Below the pieces are notes generated by a model. It ran no database searches. It was given only the letters and a program-made list of their open reading frames with translations, and was not told where the DNA came from. A program made the position numbers and the translations under genes. This document shows, one piece after another, positions 55,798-64,000 of a stretch of 64,000 nt of DNA. Numbering within the stretch: the stretch's first letter is position 1; the number at the start of each line of letters is the position of its first letter. The stretch comes from Cupriavidus taiwanensis (GTDB lineage Bacteria > Pseudomonadota > Gammaproteobacteria > Burkholderiales > Burkholderiaceae): assembly GCF_900250075.1 (NCBI RefSeq), contig NZ_LT977071.1, positions 2,375,901 through 2,439,900 of the forward strand. The letters are read 5' to 3'.

Positions 55798-57036
55798 TCA
55801 GGCGGCCGCACGTTGCGCCAGCACGGCCAGTGCGGGCAGCGTCTTGCCTTCCAGGAATTCCAGGAACGCGCCGCCGCCGGTGGAGATGTAGCCCACGCGG
55901 TCGGCAATGCCGTACCTGGCGATGGCGGCCAGCGTGTCGCCGCCGCCGGCGATCGAGAACGCCTTCGACTCGGCGATGGCCTGCGCCAGCACCTTGGTGC
56001 CGTTGCCGAACTGGTCGAACTCGAACACGCCCACCGGGCCGTTCCAGACGATGGTGCCGGCGGCCTTCAGTTGCTCGGCCAGCAGCGCGGCGGTCTTGGG
56101 GCCAATGTCGAGGATCATGTCGTCGTCGGCCACGTCCTTGACGTCCTTGACGGTGGCCGTAGCGGTGGCGCTGAATTCCTTGGCGCAAACCACGTCGACG
56201 GGGATGGGCACCGAGGCGCCGCGCCTGGCCATGATGTCGATGATGGCCCTGGCGTCGCCGACCAGGTCGGCTTCGGCCAGCGACTTGCCGATCTTCAGGC
56301 CGGCGGCCAGCATGAAGGTGTTGGCGATGCCGCCGCCGACGATCAGGTTGTCGACCTTGTCGGCCAGCGACTTCAGGATGGTCAGCTTGGTCGAGACCTT
56401 GGAGCCGGCCACGATCGCCACCAGCGGGCGCGCCGGCTGGCCCAGCGCCTTGCCCAGCGCGTCGATCTCCGCGGCCAGCAGCGGGCCGGCGCAGGCGATC
56501 GGCGCGTATTTGGCGATGCCGTGGGTGGTGGCTTCGGCGCGGTGCGCGGTGCCGAAGGCGTCGTTAACGTAGACATCGCACAGCCGCGCCATCTTCTGCG
56601 CCAGTTCGTCGCTGTTCCTCTTCTCACCCTGGTTCATGCGGCAGTTTTCCAGCAGCACCACCTGGCCGGGCGGCACCTGAAAGCCGCCCTCGATCCAGCC
56701 GGACAGCAGCGGCACCTGGCGGCTCAGCAGTTCCGACAGGCGGCGCCCCACCGGCGCCAGGCTGTGGCGCGGGTCGGGCTGCCCTTCCTCGGGCCGGCCC
56801 AGGTGCGAGGTGACCATCACCGCGGCGCCCGCCTGCAGGCAGGCCGCGATGGCGGGCACCGAAGCGCGGATACGGGTGTCGTCGGTAATCTGTCCGGCGG
56901 CGTCCTGCGGGACGTTGAGGTCGGCGCGGATAAAGACGCGCTTGCCGGCCAGCCCGCCGTTGGCGAGCAGCGCGGCCAGCGTGTGCGGCGCCGGGGATTG
57001 CGGTAGCGCGTGCGCAGCATGGGATTCGCTCATCAT
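55798..57036 (-). CDS. cbbK: phosphoglycerate kinase
   Basis: A 412-residue enzyme phosphorylating 3-phosphoglycerate with ATP in the Calvin cycle. It has [13 protein letters not shown] near the N-terminus, the [10 protein letters not shown] loop, the basic patch, [11 protein letters not shown] and the C-terminal [13 protein letters not shown] phosphate loop (family AGGGDT). It is about 20 residues longer than most bacterial forms at the N-terminus. Two ATGs in tandem (57036 and 57033) follow AGGAGG. It lies nine bases after cbbG. Confidence 0.94.
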   Translation of the reverse strand: MMSESHAAHALPQSPAPHTLAALLANGGLAGKRVFIRADLNVPQDAAGQITDDTRIRASVPAIAACLQAGAAVMVTSHLGRPEEGQPDPRHSLAPVGRRLSELLSRQVPLLSGWIEGGFQVPPGQVVLLENCRMNQGEKRNSDELAQKMARLCDVYVNDAFGTAHRAEATTHGIAKYAPIACAGPLLAAEIDALGKALGQPARPLVAIVAGSKVSTKLTILKSLADKVDNLIVGGGIANTFMLAAGLKIGKSLAEADLVGDARAIIDIMARRGASVPIPVDVVCAKEFSATATATVKDVKDVADDDMILDIGPKTAALLAEQLKAAGTIVWNGPVGVFEFDQFGNGTKVLAQAIAESKAFSIAGGGDTLAAIARYGIADRVGYISTGGGAFLEFLEGKTLPALAVLAQRAAA

Positions 57037-57045
57037 GGCCTCCTG

Positions 57046-58056
57046 CTAGCGGGCACTGGCCAGCGCCACCGCGGTATCCAGCATGCGGTTGGAGAAGCCC
57101 CATTCGTTGTCGTACCAGGCCGATACCTTGACCAGCGTGCCGTTGACCTTGGTCAGGGTGGCGTCGAAGATGGACGAGGCCGGGTTGTGGTTGAAATCCA
57201 CCGAGACCAGCGGCGCCGCGTTGTAGTCGAGGATGCCCTTGAGCTCGCCCTGCGCCGCGGCCTGCAGGATGCCGTTCACTTGCTCGACGGTGGTGGGCCG
57301 CGCGGCGACGAAGGACAGGTCGACCAGCGACACATTGATGGTCGGCACGCGCACCGCAAAGCCATCCAGCCGCCCGTCCAGCTCCGGCAGCACCAGCCCC
57401 ACCGCCGCGGCGGCGCCGGTCTTGGTGGGGATCATCGACATGGTGGCCGAGCGCGCGCGGCGCAGGTCTTCGTGGTAGACGTCGGTCAGCACCTGGTCGT
57501 TGGTATAGGCATGCACGGTGGTCATCAGGCCGTTCACCACGCCCAGCTTTTCATGCAGCGGCTTGACCAGCGGCGCCAGGCAGTTGGTGGTGCACGAGGC
57601 GTTGGAGATGACCGTGTCGGTCGCCTTGAGCACGTGGTGGTTCACGCCATAGACGATGGTGGCATCGACGTCCTTGCCGCCGGGGGCGGAAATGATCACC
57701 TTCTTCGCGCCGCCCTTCAGGTGGGCCGAGGCCTTGTCCTTGGTGGTGAAGAGGCCGGTGCACTCCATCACCACATCCACGCCCAGCTCGCCCCACGGCA
57801 ACTCCGCCGGGTTGCGCTGGGCCAGCACGCGGATGCGGTCGCCGTTGACGCGGAAGGCATCGCCATCGACCGCGACCTCGCCAGGAAAGCGCCCGTGAAC
57901 GGTGTCGTACTGGGTCAGGTGGGCGTTGGTCGCGGCGTTGCCGAGGTCGTTGATGGCGACGATCTCGATGTCGTGCCGCTTGCCGCCTTCATAGTGGGCG
58001 CGCAGCACATTGCGGCCGATGCGGCCATAGCCATTGATGGCAACCTTGATAGTCAT
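57046..58056 (-). CDS. cbbG: glyceraldehyde-3-phosphate dehydrogenase
   Basis: A 336-residue enzyme, the reductive step that makes triose phosphate. The N-terminal nucleotide-binding fold is [14 protein letters not shown], the catalytic cysteine is Cys155 in [13 protein letters not shown], and [19 protein letters not shown] and [14 protein letters not shown] are all intact. GGAGA precedes the ATG at 58056. It lies 55 bases after cbbZ, one of the wider gaps in the operon. Confidence 0.95.
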   Translation of the reverse strand: MTIKVAINGYGRIGRNVLRAHYEGGKRHDIEIVAINDLGNAATNAHLTQYDTVHGRFPGEVAVDGDAFRVNGDRIRVLAQRNPAELPWGELGVDVVMECTGLFTTKDKASAHLKGGAKKVIISAPGGKDVDATIVYGVNHHVLKATDTVISNASCTTNCLAPLVKPLHEKLGVVNGLMTTVHAYTNDQVLTDVYHEDLRRARSATMSMIPTKTGAAAAVGLVLPELDGRLDGFAVRVPTINVSLVDLSFVAARPTTVEQVNGILQAAAQGELKGILDYNAAPLVSVDFNHNPASSIFDATLTKVNGTLVKVSAWYDNEWGFSNRMLDTAVALASAR

Positions 58057-58111
58057 GCTGTCTCCATGTCGTTGTCTTGAATCCTTGCCTGCGTGGCGCG
58101 CTGGCGCCGGA

Positions 58112-58816
58112 TCAGGCCGCCGGTGCGAGCCAGGCAGGCGTCAGCAGCGCCGGCAATGCCTCGAACGAATCGACCAGCGCATCGGCGCCGAGCGCCGCTG
58201 GCCCACCGGGGCCGGCGTAGCCATAGCGCACCAGGCAGACCGGCATGCCTGCCGCGCGAGCCGCCTGCACGTCCACCGGTGAATCCCCCACCAGCACGCC
58301 ATGCGCGGGATCGACGTCGAGCAGGCGGCAGGCATGGCGCAGCGGTTCGGGATCGGGCTTCATCTGCGCAATCGAATCGCCGGCGACCAGCACTTCCAGG
58401 TAGGCGGCCAGGCCGGTCATGGCCAGCAGCGGCACCGCCAGCGCGCGCGGCTTGTTGGTGACGCATGCCAGGCGATAGCCCTCGCGCCGGAGCGCGGCGA
58501 GGCCGTTCTCCACGCCCGGAAACACGGTGCCGAGACGGCCGTTGGTGCCGGCATAGTGGCGATGGAACAGCGCCACCGCGTCGGCAGCGTCGATGCGCGT
58601 GGCGAGTTGCGCGGTGTCCAGCACACGCCGCACCAGGTTGGGCACGCCGCGGCCGATAAAGCCGGCCACGGTGTCGAACGGCAGCGGCGGGCTGCCGAGA
58701 TCGGCCAACATGAGGCTGGCGGCGCCGACGATGTCCGGCGCGCTGTCGACCAGCGTGCCATCCAGGTCGATCAGCACCGCGGTGCAGGGCAGGGCCTGGG
58801 GGATAGGGGCAGCCAT
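58112..58816 (-). CDS. cbbZ: phosphoglycolate phosphatase
   Basis: A 234-residue HAD-family phosphatase clearing 2-phosphoglycolate made by Rubisco oxygenation. The nucleophile motif is [14 protein letters not shown] (Asp17, Asp19), the conserved lysine region follows, and [18 protein letters not shown] is the acidic motif. The ATG at 58816 overlaps the cbbT stop by ATGA with GGAGG upstream; a GTG one codon earlier is possible. It is one of two HAD phosphatases in this operon, cbbY being the other. Confidence 0.93.
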   Translation of the reverse strand: MAAPIPQALPCTAVLIDLDGTLVDSAPDIVGAASLMLADLGSPPLPFDTVAGFIGRGVPNLVRRVLDTAQLATRIDAADAVALFHRHYAGTNGRLGTVFPGVENGLAALRREGYRLACVTNKPRALAVPLLAMTGLAAYLEVLVAGDSIAQMKPDPEPLRHACRLLDVDPAHGVLVGDSPVDVQAARAAGMPVCLVRYGYAGPGGPAALGADALVDSFEALPALLTPAWLAPAA

Positions 58817-60837
58817 CACGCGTCCTCCAGAACGGCCAGTGCGGCCGCGGCGACATGCTCCGGGGTCAGGCCGAAATGCTGGTACAGCGCCTCGGCGGGC
58901 GCCGACTCGCCAAAGGTATCGAGGCCCAGCGCCCTGCCCCGCTCGCCCACCACCGCGCGCCAGAACCAGGTGCTGCCGGCTTCGATGCTGACGCGCGGCA
59001 CGCCTGGCGGCAGCACCGTGTCGCGGTACGCCGCGTCCTGTGCGTAGAACAGTTCGACGCAGGGCATCGACACCACGCGCGCGGCGATGCCGGCATCGGC
59101 CAGCTGCGCGGCCGCGCGCATGGCGATCTCCACTTCGGAGCCGGTGGCGACCAGCACCACGCGTGGTGCCGGCGCCCCCGCCGCATCACGCAATACGTAG
59201 CCGCCGCGCGCGATGGCGTCGCGCTGAGCCGCATCGCGCGCGAATGGCGTCAGTGCCTGGCGCGACAGCACCAGGCAGGTCGGACCGTCCTCGCGCCGCA
59301 GCGCGGCCAGCCACGCGCAGGCGGTTTCGGCGCCGTCGCATGGGCGCCAGACCCGGTTGTTGGGAATCAGCCGCAGGCTGGCGGCGTGCTCCACCGGCTG
59401 GTGCGTGGGGCCGTCCTCGCCCAGGCCGATGGAGTCATGGGTCAGCACGTGGACCACGCGCAGGCGCATCAGCGCGGCCATGCGGATGGCGTTGCGCGAG
59501 TAGTCCGAAAAAGTCATGAAGGTGCCGCCGTAGGGAATCAGCCCCCCATGCAGCGCAATGCCGTTCATCACCGCGGCCATGCCGAACTCGCGCACGCCGT
59601 AGCTGACGTAGTTACCGTGGCCGGCATGGTTGACCCAGACCGAGGCCTTGACGTTGGTCAGGTTGGAGCCGGTCAGGTCGGCCGAGCCGCCCAGCAGCTC
59701 GGGCAAGGCGGGGGTCAGCGCCTCCAGGCACAGTTGCGAGGCCTTGCGCGTGGCGATCTTGTCTTGCAGCGGCGATGGCGCATCCAGCAGCGCCAGCAGC
59801 TGCGCATCGAAGCCCTCGGGCAGGCGGCCCTGCACGCGCCGCACGACCGCATCGGCCAGTTCCGGGTAGGCGGCGCAATAGCCGGCGAAGCGCGCCTCCC
59901 ATTCGGCCTCGCGCGCGGCGCCTTGCGCGCGCGCATCCCAGGCATCGGCTACATCGGCCGGCACCGTGAACGGTGGCGCTTCCCAGCCCAGCGCCGCGCG
60001 CATCGCGGCGATTTCGGCCGCGCCCAGCGGCGCGCCATGCACATCGTGGCCGCCGGCCTTGGCCGGTGCGCCCTGGCCGATCACGGTGCGGCAGCAGATC
60101 AGCGTGGGCCGGTCGCGCTCGGCCTTGGCCGCATGCAGCGCGGCGTCGATGGCGTGCGCATCGTGCCCGTCGACGCCGGCGATCACATGCCAGCCGTAGG
60201 CAGCAAAGCGCTGCGGGGTGTCGTCGGCAAACCAGGCAACCACGTCGCCGTCGATGGAAATGCCGTTGTCGTCGTACAGGCAGATCAGCTTGCCCAGCCC
60301 GAGCGTCCCCGCCAGCGAGGCGGCCTCGTGGCTGAGCCCTTCCATCAGGCAGCCATCGCCGAGGAACACATAGGTGTGATGATCGACGATGTCGAAGCCG
60401 GGCCGGTTGAAGGTGGCGGCCAGCAGCTTTTCCGCCAACGCCATGCCGACGGCATTGGCCAGCCCCTGCCCCAGCGGTCCCGTGGTGGTCTCGATGCCCG
60501 GCGTCACGCCCACCTCCGGATGGCCCGGCGTGATCGCGTGCAGCTGGCGGAACTGGCGCAGCTGCGCCATCGGCACGTCATAGCCGCTCAGGTGCAGCAG
60601 CGCATACAGCAGCATGGAGGCATGGCCGTTGGACAGCACGAAGCGGTCGCGGTCGGGCCAGGCCGGGTTGGCCGGGTTGTGGCGCAGGTGGCGTCGCCAC
60701 AGCACTTCGGCCATCTCCGCCATGCCCATCGGTGCGCCTGGGTGGCCGGACCCGGCCTGCTCCACCGCGTCGGCGGCAAGAAAGCGCAGCGCGGTGGCGC
60801 AGCGCGCCGCGGAGTCGATGCGTTCGGGTGCGTTCAT
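58816..60837 (-). CDS. cbbT: transketolase
   Basis: A 673-residue thiamine-diphosphate enzyme moving two-carbon units between Calvin-cycle sugars. It has [18 protein letters not shown] at the N-terminus, [11 protein letters not shown], the TPP motif [15 protein letters not shown]...DDNGIS, and [19 protein letters not shown] in the pyrimidine domain. Length matches the family. AGGAG precedes the ATG at 60837. It lies nine bases after cbbP and overlaps cbbZ. Confidence 0.95.
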   Translation of the reverse strand: MNAPERIDSAARCATALRFLAADAVEQAGSGHPGAPMGMAEMAEVLWRRHLRHNPANPAWPDRDRFVLSNGHASMLLYALLHLSGYDVPMAQLRQFRQLHAITPGHPEVGVTPGIETTTGPLGQGLANAVGMALAEKLLAATFNRPGFDIVDHHTYVFLGDGCLMEGLSHEAASLAGTLGLGKLICLYDDNGISIDGDVVAWFADDTPQRFAAYGWHVIAGVDGHDAHAIDAALHAAKAERDRPTLICCRTVIGQGAPAKAGGHDVHGAPLGAAEIAAMRAALGWEAPPFTVPADVADAWDARAQGAAREAEWEARFAGYCAAYPELADAVVRRVQGRLPEGFDAQLLALLDAPSPLQDKIATRKASQLCLEALTPALPELLGGSADLTGSNLTNVKASVWVNHAGHGNYVSYGVREFGMAAVMNGIALHGGLIPYGGTFMTFSDYSRNAIRMAALMRLRVVHVLTHDSIGLGEDGPTHQPVEHAASLRLIPNNRVWRPCDGAETACAWLAALRREDGPTCLVLSRQALTPFARDAAQRDAIARGGYVLRDAAGAPAPRVVLVATGSEVEIAMRAAAQLADAGIAARVVSMPCVELFYAQDAAYRDTVLPPGVPRVSIEAGSTWFWRAVVGERGRALGLDTFGESAPAEALYQHFGLTPEHVAAAALAVLEDA

Positions 60838-60846
60838 TCCGGCTCC

Positions 60847-61725
60847 TTACTGGGTGGCGCGCTTGCGGCGTTCCATCATGCGCAGCACGAAGGGCGTGAA
60901 GATCAGCTGCATGGCCAGTTCCATCTTGCCGCCCGGGACCACGATGGTGTTGGCGCGCGACATGAAGGAGTCGTGGATCATGCTCAGCAGGTACTGGAAA
61001 TCGATGCCCTTGGGGTTGGCAAAGCGGATCACCACCATGCTTTCATCGGGCGCGGGAATCTCGCGTGCGATAAAGGGGTTGGAGGTGTCCACGCACGGCA
61101 CCCGCTGGAAATTCACATGCGTGCGCGAGAACTGCGGGCAGATGTAGTTCACGTAGTCCGGCATGCGGCGCAGAATGGTGTCGGTCACGGCCTCGGTCGA
61201 GTAGCCGCGCTGCTTCTTGTCGCGCCACAGCTTCTGGATCCACTCCAGGTTAATCACCGGCACCACGCCGATCAGCAGGTTGGGATACCGCGCGATATTG
61301 ACCTCGTCGGTAACCACGCCGCCGTGCAAGCCCTCGTAGAACAGCAGGTCGGTGTCGTCCGGCAACGGCTCCCATGGGGTGAAGGTGCCGGGTTCCTGCC
61401 CGAACGGCGCCGCTTCCTCGGGGCTGTGCAGGTAGTGCCGGTGCATGCCGGTGCCGGTTTCCGAATAGGAACGGAACAGGCCTTCCAGCTCGCTGAACAG
61501 GTTGTTCTCTTCGCCGAAGTGGCTGAAGTTCATGTTGCCGGTGCGCTCGGCCTCGGCCATCTTGATCTTCATCTCGGCGCGGTCGTAGCGGTGGAAGCTG
61601 TCGCCCTCGATTACCACCGACTTCACGCCCTCGCGCCGGAAGATGTTTTCGAAGGTACGGGTCACCGAGGTGGTGCCTGCGCCGGAAGAGCCGGTGATGG
61701 CGATGATGGGATAACGTTCTGACAT
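60847..61725 (-). CDS. cbbP: phosphoribulokinase
   Basis: A 292-residue class I enzyme making ribulose 1,5-bisphosphate from ribulose 5-phosphate and ATP, a step specific to the Calvin cycle. The P-loop is GSSGAGTTS (residues 12-20), followed by EGDSFHRYDR (with the catalytic Asp) and FYEGLHGG. Octameric bacterial enzymes of about 290 residues are typical. A GAGG-type ribosome site precedes the ATG. It lies 11 bases after cbbF. Its presence shows the operon is for CO2 fixation and not only for sugar metabolism. Confidence 0.96.
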   Translation of the reverse strand: MSERYPIIAITGSSGAGTTSVTRTFENIFRREGVKSVVIEGDSFHRYDRAEMKIKMAEAERTGNMNFSHFGEENNLFSELEGLFRSYSETGTGMHRHYLHSPEEAAPFGQEPGTFTPWEPLPDDTDLLFYEGLHGGVVTDEVNIARYPNLLIGVVPVINLEWIQKLWRDKKQRGYSTEAVTDTILRRMPDYVNYICPQFSRTHVNFQRVPCVDTSNPFIAREIPAPDESMVVIRFANPKGIDFQYLLSMIHDSFMSRANTIVVPGGKMELAMQLIFTPFVLRMMERRKRATQ

Positions 61726-61736
61726 GGCCAGGTGCC

Positions 61737-62831
61737 TCAGGCGGACGCGCGGAACAGGCTGCGCTCGTTGAACAGGGGATTGGGAAGATCGGGGTCGGTC
61801 TGCTCGTTGTGGTAGCGCTCGATCCGCTCCACTTCATGGCGCGAACCGAAGATCACGCCGATGCGCTGGTGCAGCGCGCCGGGCGCCACCGACATCAGCG
61901 CCTGGCGGCCGGTGCTGGCACGCCCGCCGGCCTGCTCCATCAGGAACGCGATCGGGTTGGCTTCATAGAGCAGGCGCAGTCGTCCCGGCCTGGCCGGATC
62001 CTTGGTGTCGCGCGGGTACATGAAGACGCCGCCGCGCATCAGGATGCGGTGCGCCTCGGCCACCATCGAGGCGATCCACCGCATGTTGAAATCCTTGCCC
62101 CGCGGCCCGGTCTGGCCGGCCAGGCACTCCGATACGTATTGCCTGATGGGCGCCTCCCAGAAGCGGCTGTTGGACGCGTTGATGGCGAATTCCCGGGTAT
62201 CGGCGGGCACGCGCAGGTCCGGATGGGTCAGGAAGAACTCGCCCAGGTTGGGATCCAGCGTGAAGCCATTGACGCCGTTGCCCACCGTCAGCACCAGCAT
62301 GGTGGTGGGGCCATAGAGCGCGTAGCCCGCCGCCACCTGCGCCGTGCCGGGCTGCAGGAAGGCCTGCTCGGTGACGTCGGTGGTGCCCTCCGGCGCGCGC
62401 AGTACCGAGAAGATGCTGCCCACCGAGACATTGACGTCGATGTTGGATGAGCCATCGAGCGGATCGAACACCAGCAGGTACTTGCCGCGCGGGTAGTGCG
62501 CCGGGATCTGGTACGGTGCCTCCATTTCTTCCGAGGCCATGCCGGCGAGGTACCCGCCCCATTCGTTGACGCGCAGGAAGGTGTCGTTGCTGAGCACGTC
62601 GAGCTTCTGCTGGACCTCGCCTTGCACGTTGATGGCTGCGCCGGCCGCGTCCGGGCCGCCGGCCCTGCCGTGCAGGCCGCCCAGCGCGCCGAAGGCCACG
62701 GCGCGCGCGATCTCCTTGCAGGCCATGGCGACATTGAGGATCAGGCCGTTGAAGCCGCCGCTGGCGTCCGGGTAGCGGCGGCGCTGCTCGATCAGGAACT
62801 GCGTCAGGGTCATCCTTTGCACTTCAGGCAT
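61737..62831 (-). CDS. cbbF: fructose-1,6/sedoheptulose-1,7-bisphosphatase, class I
   Basis: A 364-residue metal-dependent phosphatase. The signature [21 protein letters not shown] (key part [10 protein letters not shown]) binds the metal ions. CbbF-type enzymes act on both bisphosphates in bacterial autotrophs. [22 protein letters not shown] and EQAGG are intact. AGGAGA precedes the ATG at 62831. It lies 52 bases after cbbE. The N-terminus [20 protein letters not shown] is normal for the family. Confidence 0.95.
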   Translation of the reverse strand: MPEVQRMTLTQFLIEQRRRYPDASGGFNGLILNVAMACKEIARAVAFGALGGLHGRAGGPDAAGAAINVQGEVQQKLDVLSNDTFLRVNEWGGYLAGMASEEMEAPYQIPAHYPRGKYLLVFDPLDGSSNIDVNVSVGSIFSVLRAPEGTTDVTEQAFLQPGTAQVAAGYALYGPTTMLVLTVGNGVNGFTLDPNLGEFFLTHPDLRVPADTREFAINASNSRFWEAPIRQYVSECLAGQTGPRGKDFNMRWIASMVAEAHRILMRGGVFMYPRDTKDPARPGRLRLLYEANPIAFLMEQAGGRASTGRQALMSVAPGALHQRIGVIFGSRHEVERIERYHNEQTDPDLPNPLFNERSLFRASA

Positions 62832-62883
62832 GACAAGTCTCCTCTGGATTGGCTATGTGTTCTTGTGGGGTGCCGCATGCCCG

Positions 62884-63600
62884 CTACGTGGCGGCGGCCT
62901 CGCGCAGGCGCCGCAGGATGCCCGCGTAGCCGCCATCGACATCCGGCGCGCCGAAGACGGCGCTGCCGGCGACGAAGGTGTCGGCGCCCGCGCGCGCGAT
63001 CGCGCCGATGTTGTCGGCCTTGACGCCGCCATCGACCTCCAGCCAGACCTCGCGCCCGCCGGCCGCCTGCTGCCGGTCGATGCGTGCGCGCACCTGGCGC
63101 ACCTTGTCGAGCACGCCGGGGATGAAGGCCTGGCCACCGAAGCCCGGATTCACGCTCATCAGCAGCACCAGGTCCAGCTGCGCCAGCGTGTGGTCCAGCC
63201 AGCCCAGCGGCGTGGCCGGGTTGAGCACCAGCCCGGCCCTGCAGCCGTGGTCGCGGATCAGCGCGATGGTGCGGTCCACATGGCGGCTCGCCTCCGGATG
63301 GAAACTGATGATCCCCGCGCCGGCCCGGGCAAACAGCGGGATCAGCGCGTCCACCGGCTCCACCATCAGGTGCACGTCGATGGGAACCGAGACCAGCGGC
63401 CGGATCGCCTCGCACACCATCGGCCCGATGGTCAGGTTGGGCACGTAGTGGTTGTCCATCACGTCGAAGTGGATCAGGTCCGCGCCGCCGGCCTCGACCG
63501 CGCACACCTCTTCGCCCAGCCGCGCGAAGTCGGCCGACAGGATCGACGGGGCCAGGCGGACCGCGCGCGGGCCGCTGTCTTGCTGGTGGGTGGCGGTCAT
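62884..63600 (-). CDS. cbbE: ribulose-phosphate 3-epimerase
   Basis: A 238-residue TIM-barrel epimerase interconverting ribulose 5-phosphate and xylulose 5-phosphate. It has [34 protein letters not shown] (catalytic Asp), [19 protein letters not shown] and VDGGV. The ATG at 63600 follows the cbbY stop by one base, so the two are coupled. A longer frame to 63960 runs through cbbY and is not coding. Confidence 0.95.
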   Translation of the reverse strand: MTATHQQDSGPRAVRLAPSILSADFARLGEEVCAVEAGGADLIHFDVMDNHYVPNLTIGPMVCEAIRPLVSVPIDVHLMVEPVDALIPLFARAGAGIISFHPEASRHVDRTIALIRDHGCRAGLVLNPATPLGWLDHTLAQLDLVLLMSVNPGFGGQAFIPGVLDKVRQVRARIDRQQAAGGREVWLEVDGGVKADNIGAIARAGADTFVAGSAVFGAPDVDGGYAGILRRLREAAAT

Positions 63601-63601
63601 G

Positions 63602-64000
63602 TCAGGCAGCCTTGAACAGGGTGCCGCGATGCCAGGCGCGCAGCGCGGCCAGGTCGGCCCAGCGGTGCGCCGCTCCCGGCAGCGGCGCAAGCGGCTGCGC
63701 CGGGTCGCCCAGGTGCGGCAGCACCAGCAGCGCGCCGTCGAAACGGTCGTGGCCGGTGTAGGCCGTGGGCGTGACCACGGTGGCAATGCCGGCCGCCTGC
63801 GCGGCGCGCAGCCCGTTTTCCGAATCCTCGATCGCCAGGCACTCAGCCGCTTCCAGGCCAAGCCGCTCCAGCACTGCCAGGTAGACGTCCGGCGCGGGCT
63901 TCTTGACCGCGGTCGTGCCGGCATCGCAGATGGCGGCGAAGCGCGCGCGCCAGTCCGCACCCAGCGGCGTGCGCAGCAGCACGTCCAGGTTGGCCGGCGT
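63602..64000 (-). CDS. cbbY: CbbY phosphatase (N-terminus beyond window)
   Basis: The last 132 residues of a HAD phosphatase, running open off the right edge ([20 protein letters not shown] at the boundary). Seen are the conserved lysine [16 protein letters not shown] and the acidic motif [17 protein letters not shown]. The nucleophile aspartates lie outside. In autotrophs CbbY degrades xylulose 1,5-bisphosphate, a Rubisco inhibitor. cbbX, cbbS and cbbL are expected upstream (further right). Confidence 0.9.
   Translation of the reverse strand, partial: TPANLDVLLRTPLGADWRARFAAICDAGTTAVKKPAPDVYLAVLERLGLEAAECLAIEDSENGLRAAQAAGIATVVTPTAYTGHDRFDGALLVLPHLGDPAQPLAPLPGAAHRWADLAALRAWHRGTLFKAA

Overview
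The window looks like part of the secondary chromosome of a Cupriavidus/Ralstonia-type betaproteobacterium. It is very GC-rich and carries many orphan Bug-type (TctC) solute-binding proteins, GntR/IclR/LysR regulators and CoA-ester catabolic genes. Its right end holds a Calvin-cycle operon in the order known from the Cupriavidus necator chromosomal cbb operon. The species cannot be fixed from the sequence alone.

Layout. 1-8.9 kb: a DUF1579 protein, a secreted protein, and a GntR regulator divergent from a five-gene row (NDP-forming acyl-CoA synthetase, two tandem DUF1254/DUF1214 proteins, two Bug proteins). 8.9-14.6 kb: small housekeeping and accessory genes (flavodoxin-like protein, SDR, BON protein, an FlhC homologue without FlhD nearby, an HtrB-type acyltransferase). 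14.6-25.8 kb: two acyl-CoA catabolic clusters. The first, under a divergent IclR gene, has a crotonase, a CoA-transferase, an acyl-CoA dehydrogenase and a Bug gene broken by an in-frame TAG. The second, under a divergent LysR gene, has an acyl-CoA ligase, an acyl-CoA dehydrogenase, a Bug protein and a CoA-transferase. 25.9-33.1 kb: alpha/beta hydrolase, class A penicillin-binding protein, ArsB-like permease, GTP cyclohydrolase I followed by a BLUF photoreceptor, and small proteins. 33.5-39.1 kb: a BvgA/BvgS-like response regulator and hybrid kinase, and an MFS exporter. 39.2-42.1 kb: a minus-strand IclR / SDR / Bug cluster.

42.5-49.2 kb: a membrane-bound, Tat-exported, cysteine-type formate dehydrogenase (fdoGHI plus fdhE) followed by a type-B DyP peroxidase. 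This row converges on a minus-strand pair: a ClpG/ClpK-like AAA+ disaggregase and a 65-residue protein. 52.3-64 kb, minus strand: cbbY(partial)-E-F-P-T-Z-G-K-A, then, after a perfect 15-bp-arm hairpin, cbbB (formate-dehydrogenase-like molybdoenzyme). cbbL, cbbS, cbbX and cbbR should lie beyond the right edge.

Together the right third suggests organoautotrophic growth on formate: Fdo would oxidise formate to CO2 and feed electrons to the quinone pool, and the cbb enzymes would regenerate ribulose bisphosphate and clear phosphoglycolate. The left half is typical uptake and CoA-ester degradation capacity. I saw no tRNA, rRNA, CRISPR array, insertion sequence or phage gene. The most interesting items are the folE-BLUF pair, the formate dehydrogenase / DyP / ClpG / cbb neighbourhood, a crotonase lacking both usual catalytic glutamates, and several strong palindromes beside regulator genes.
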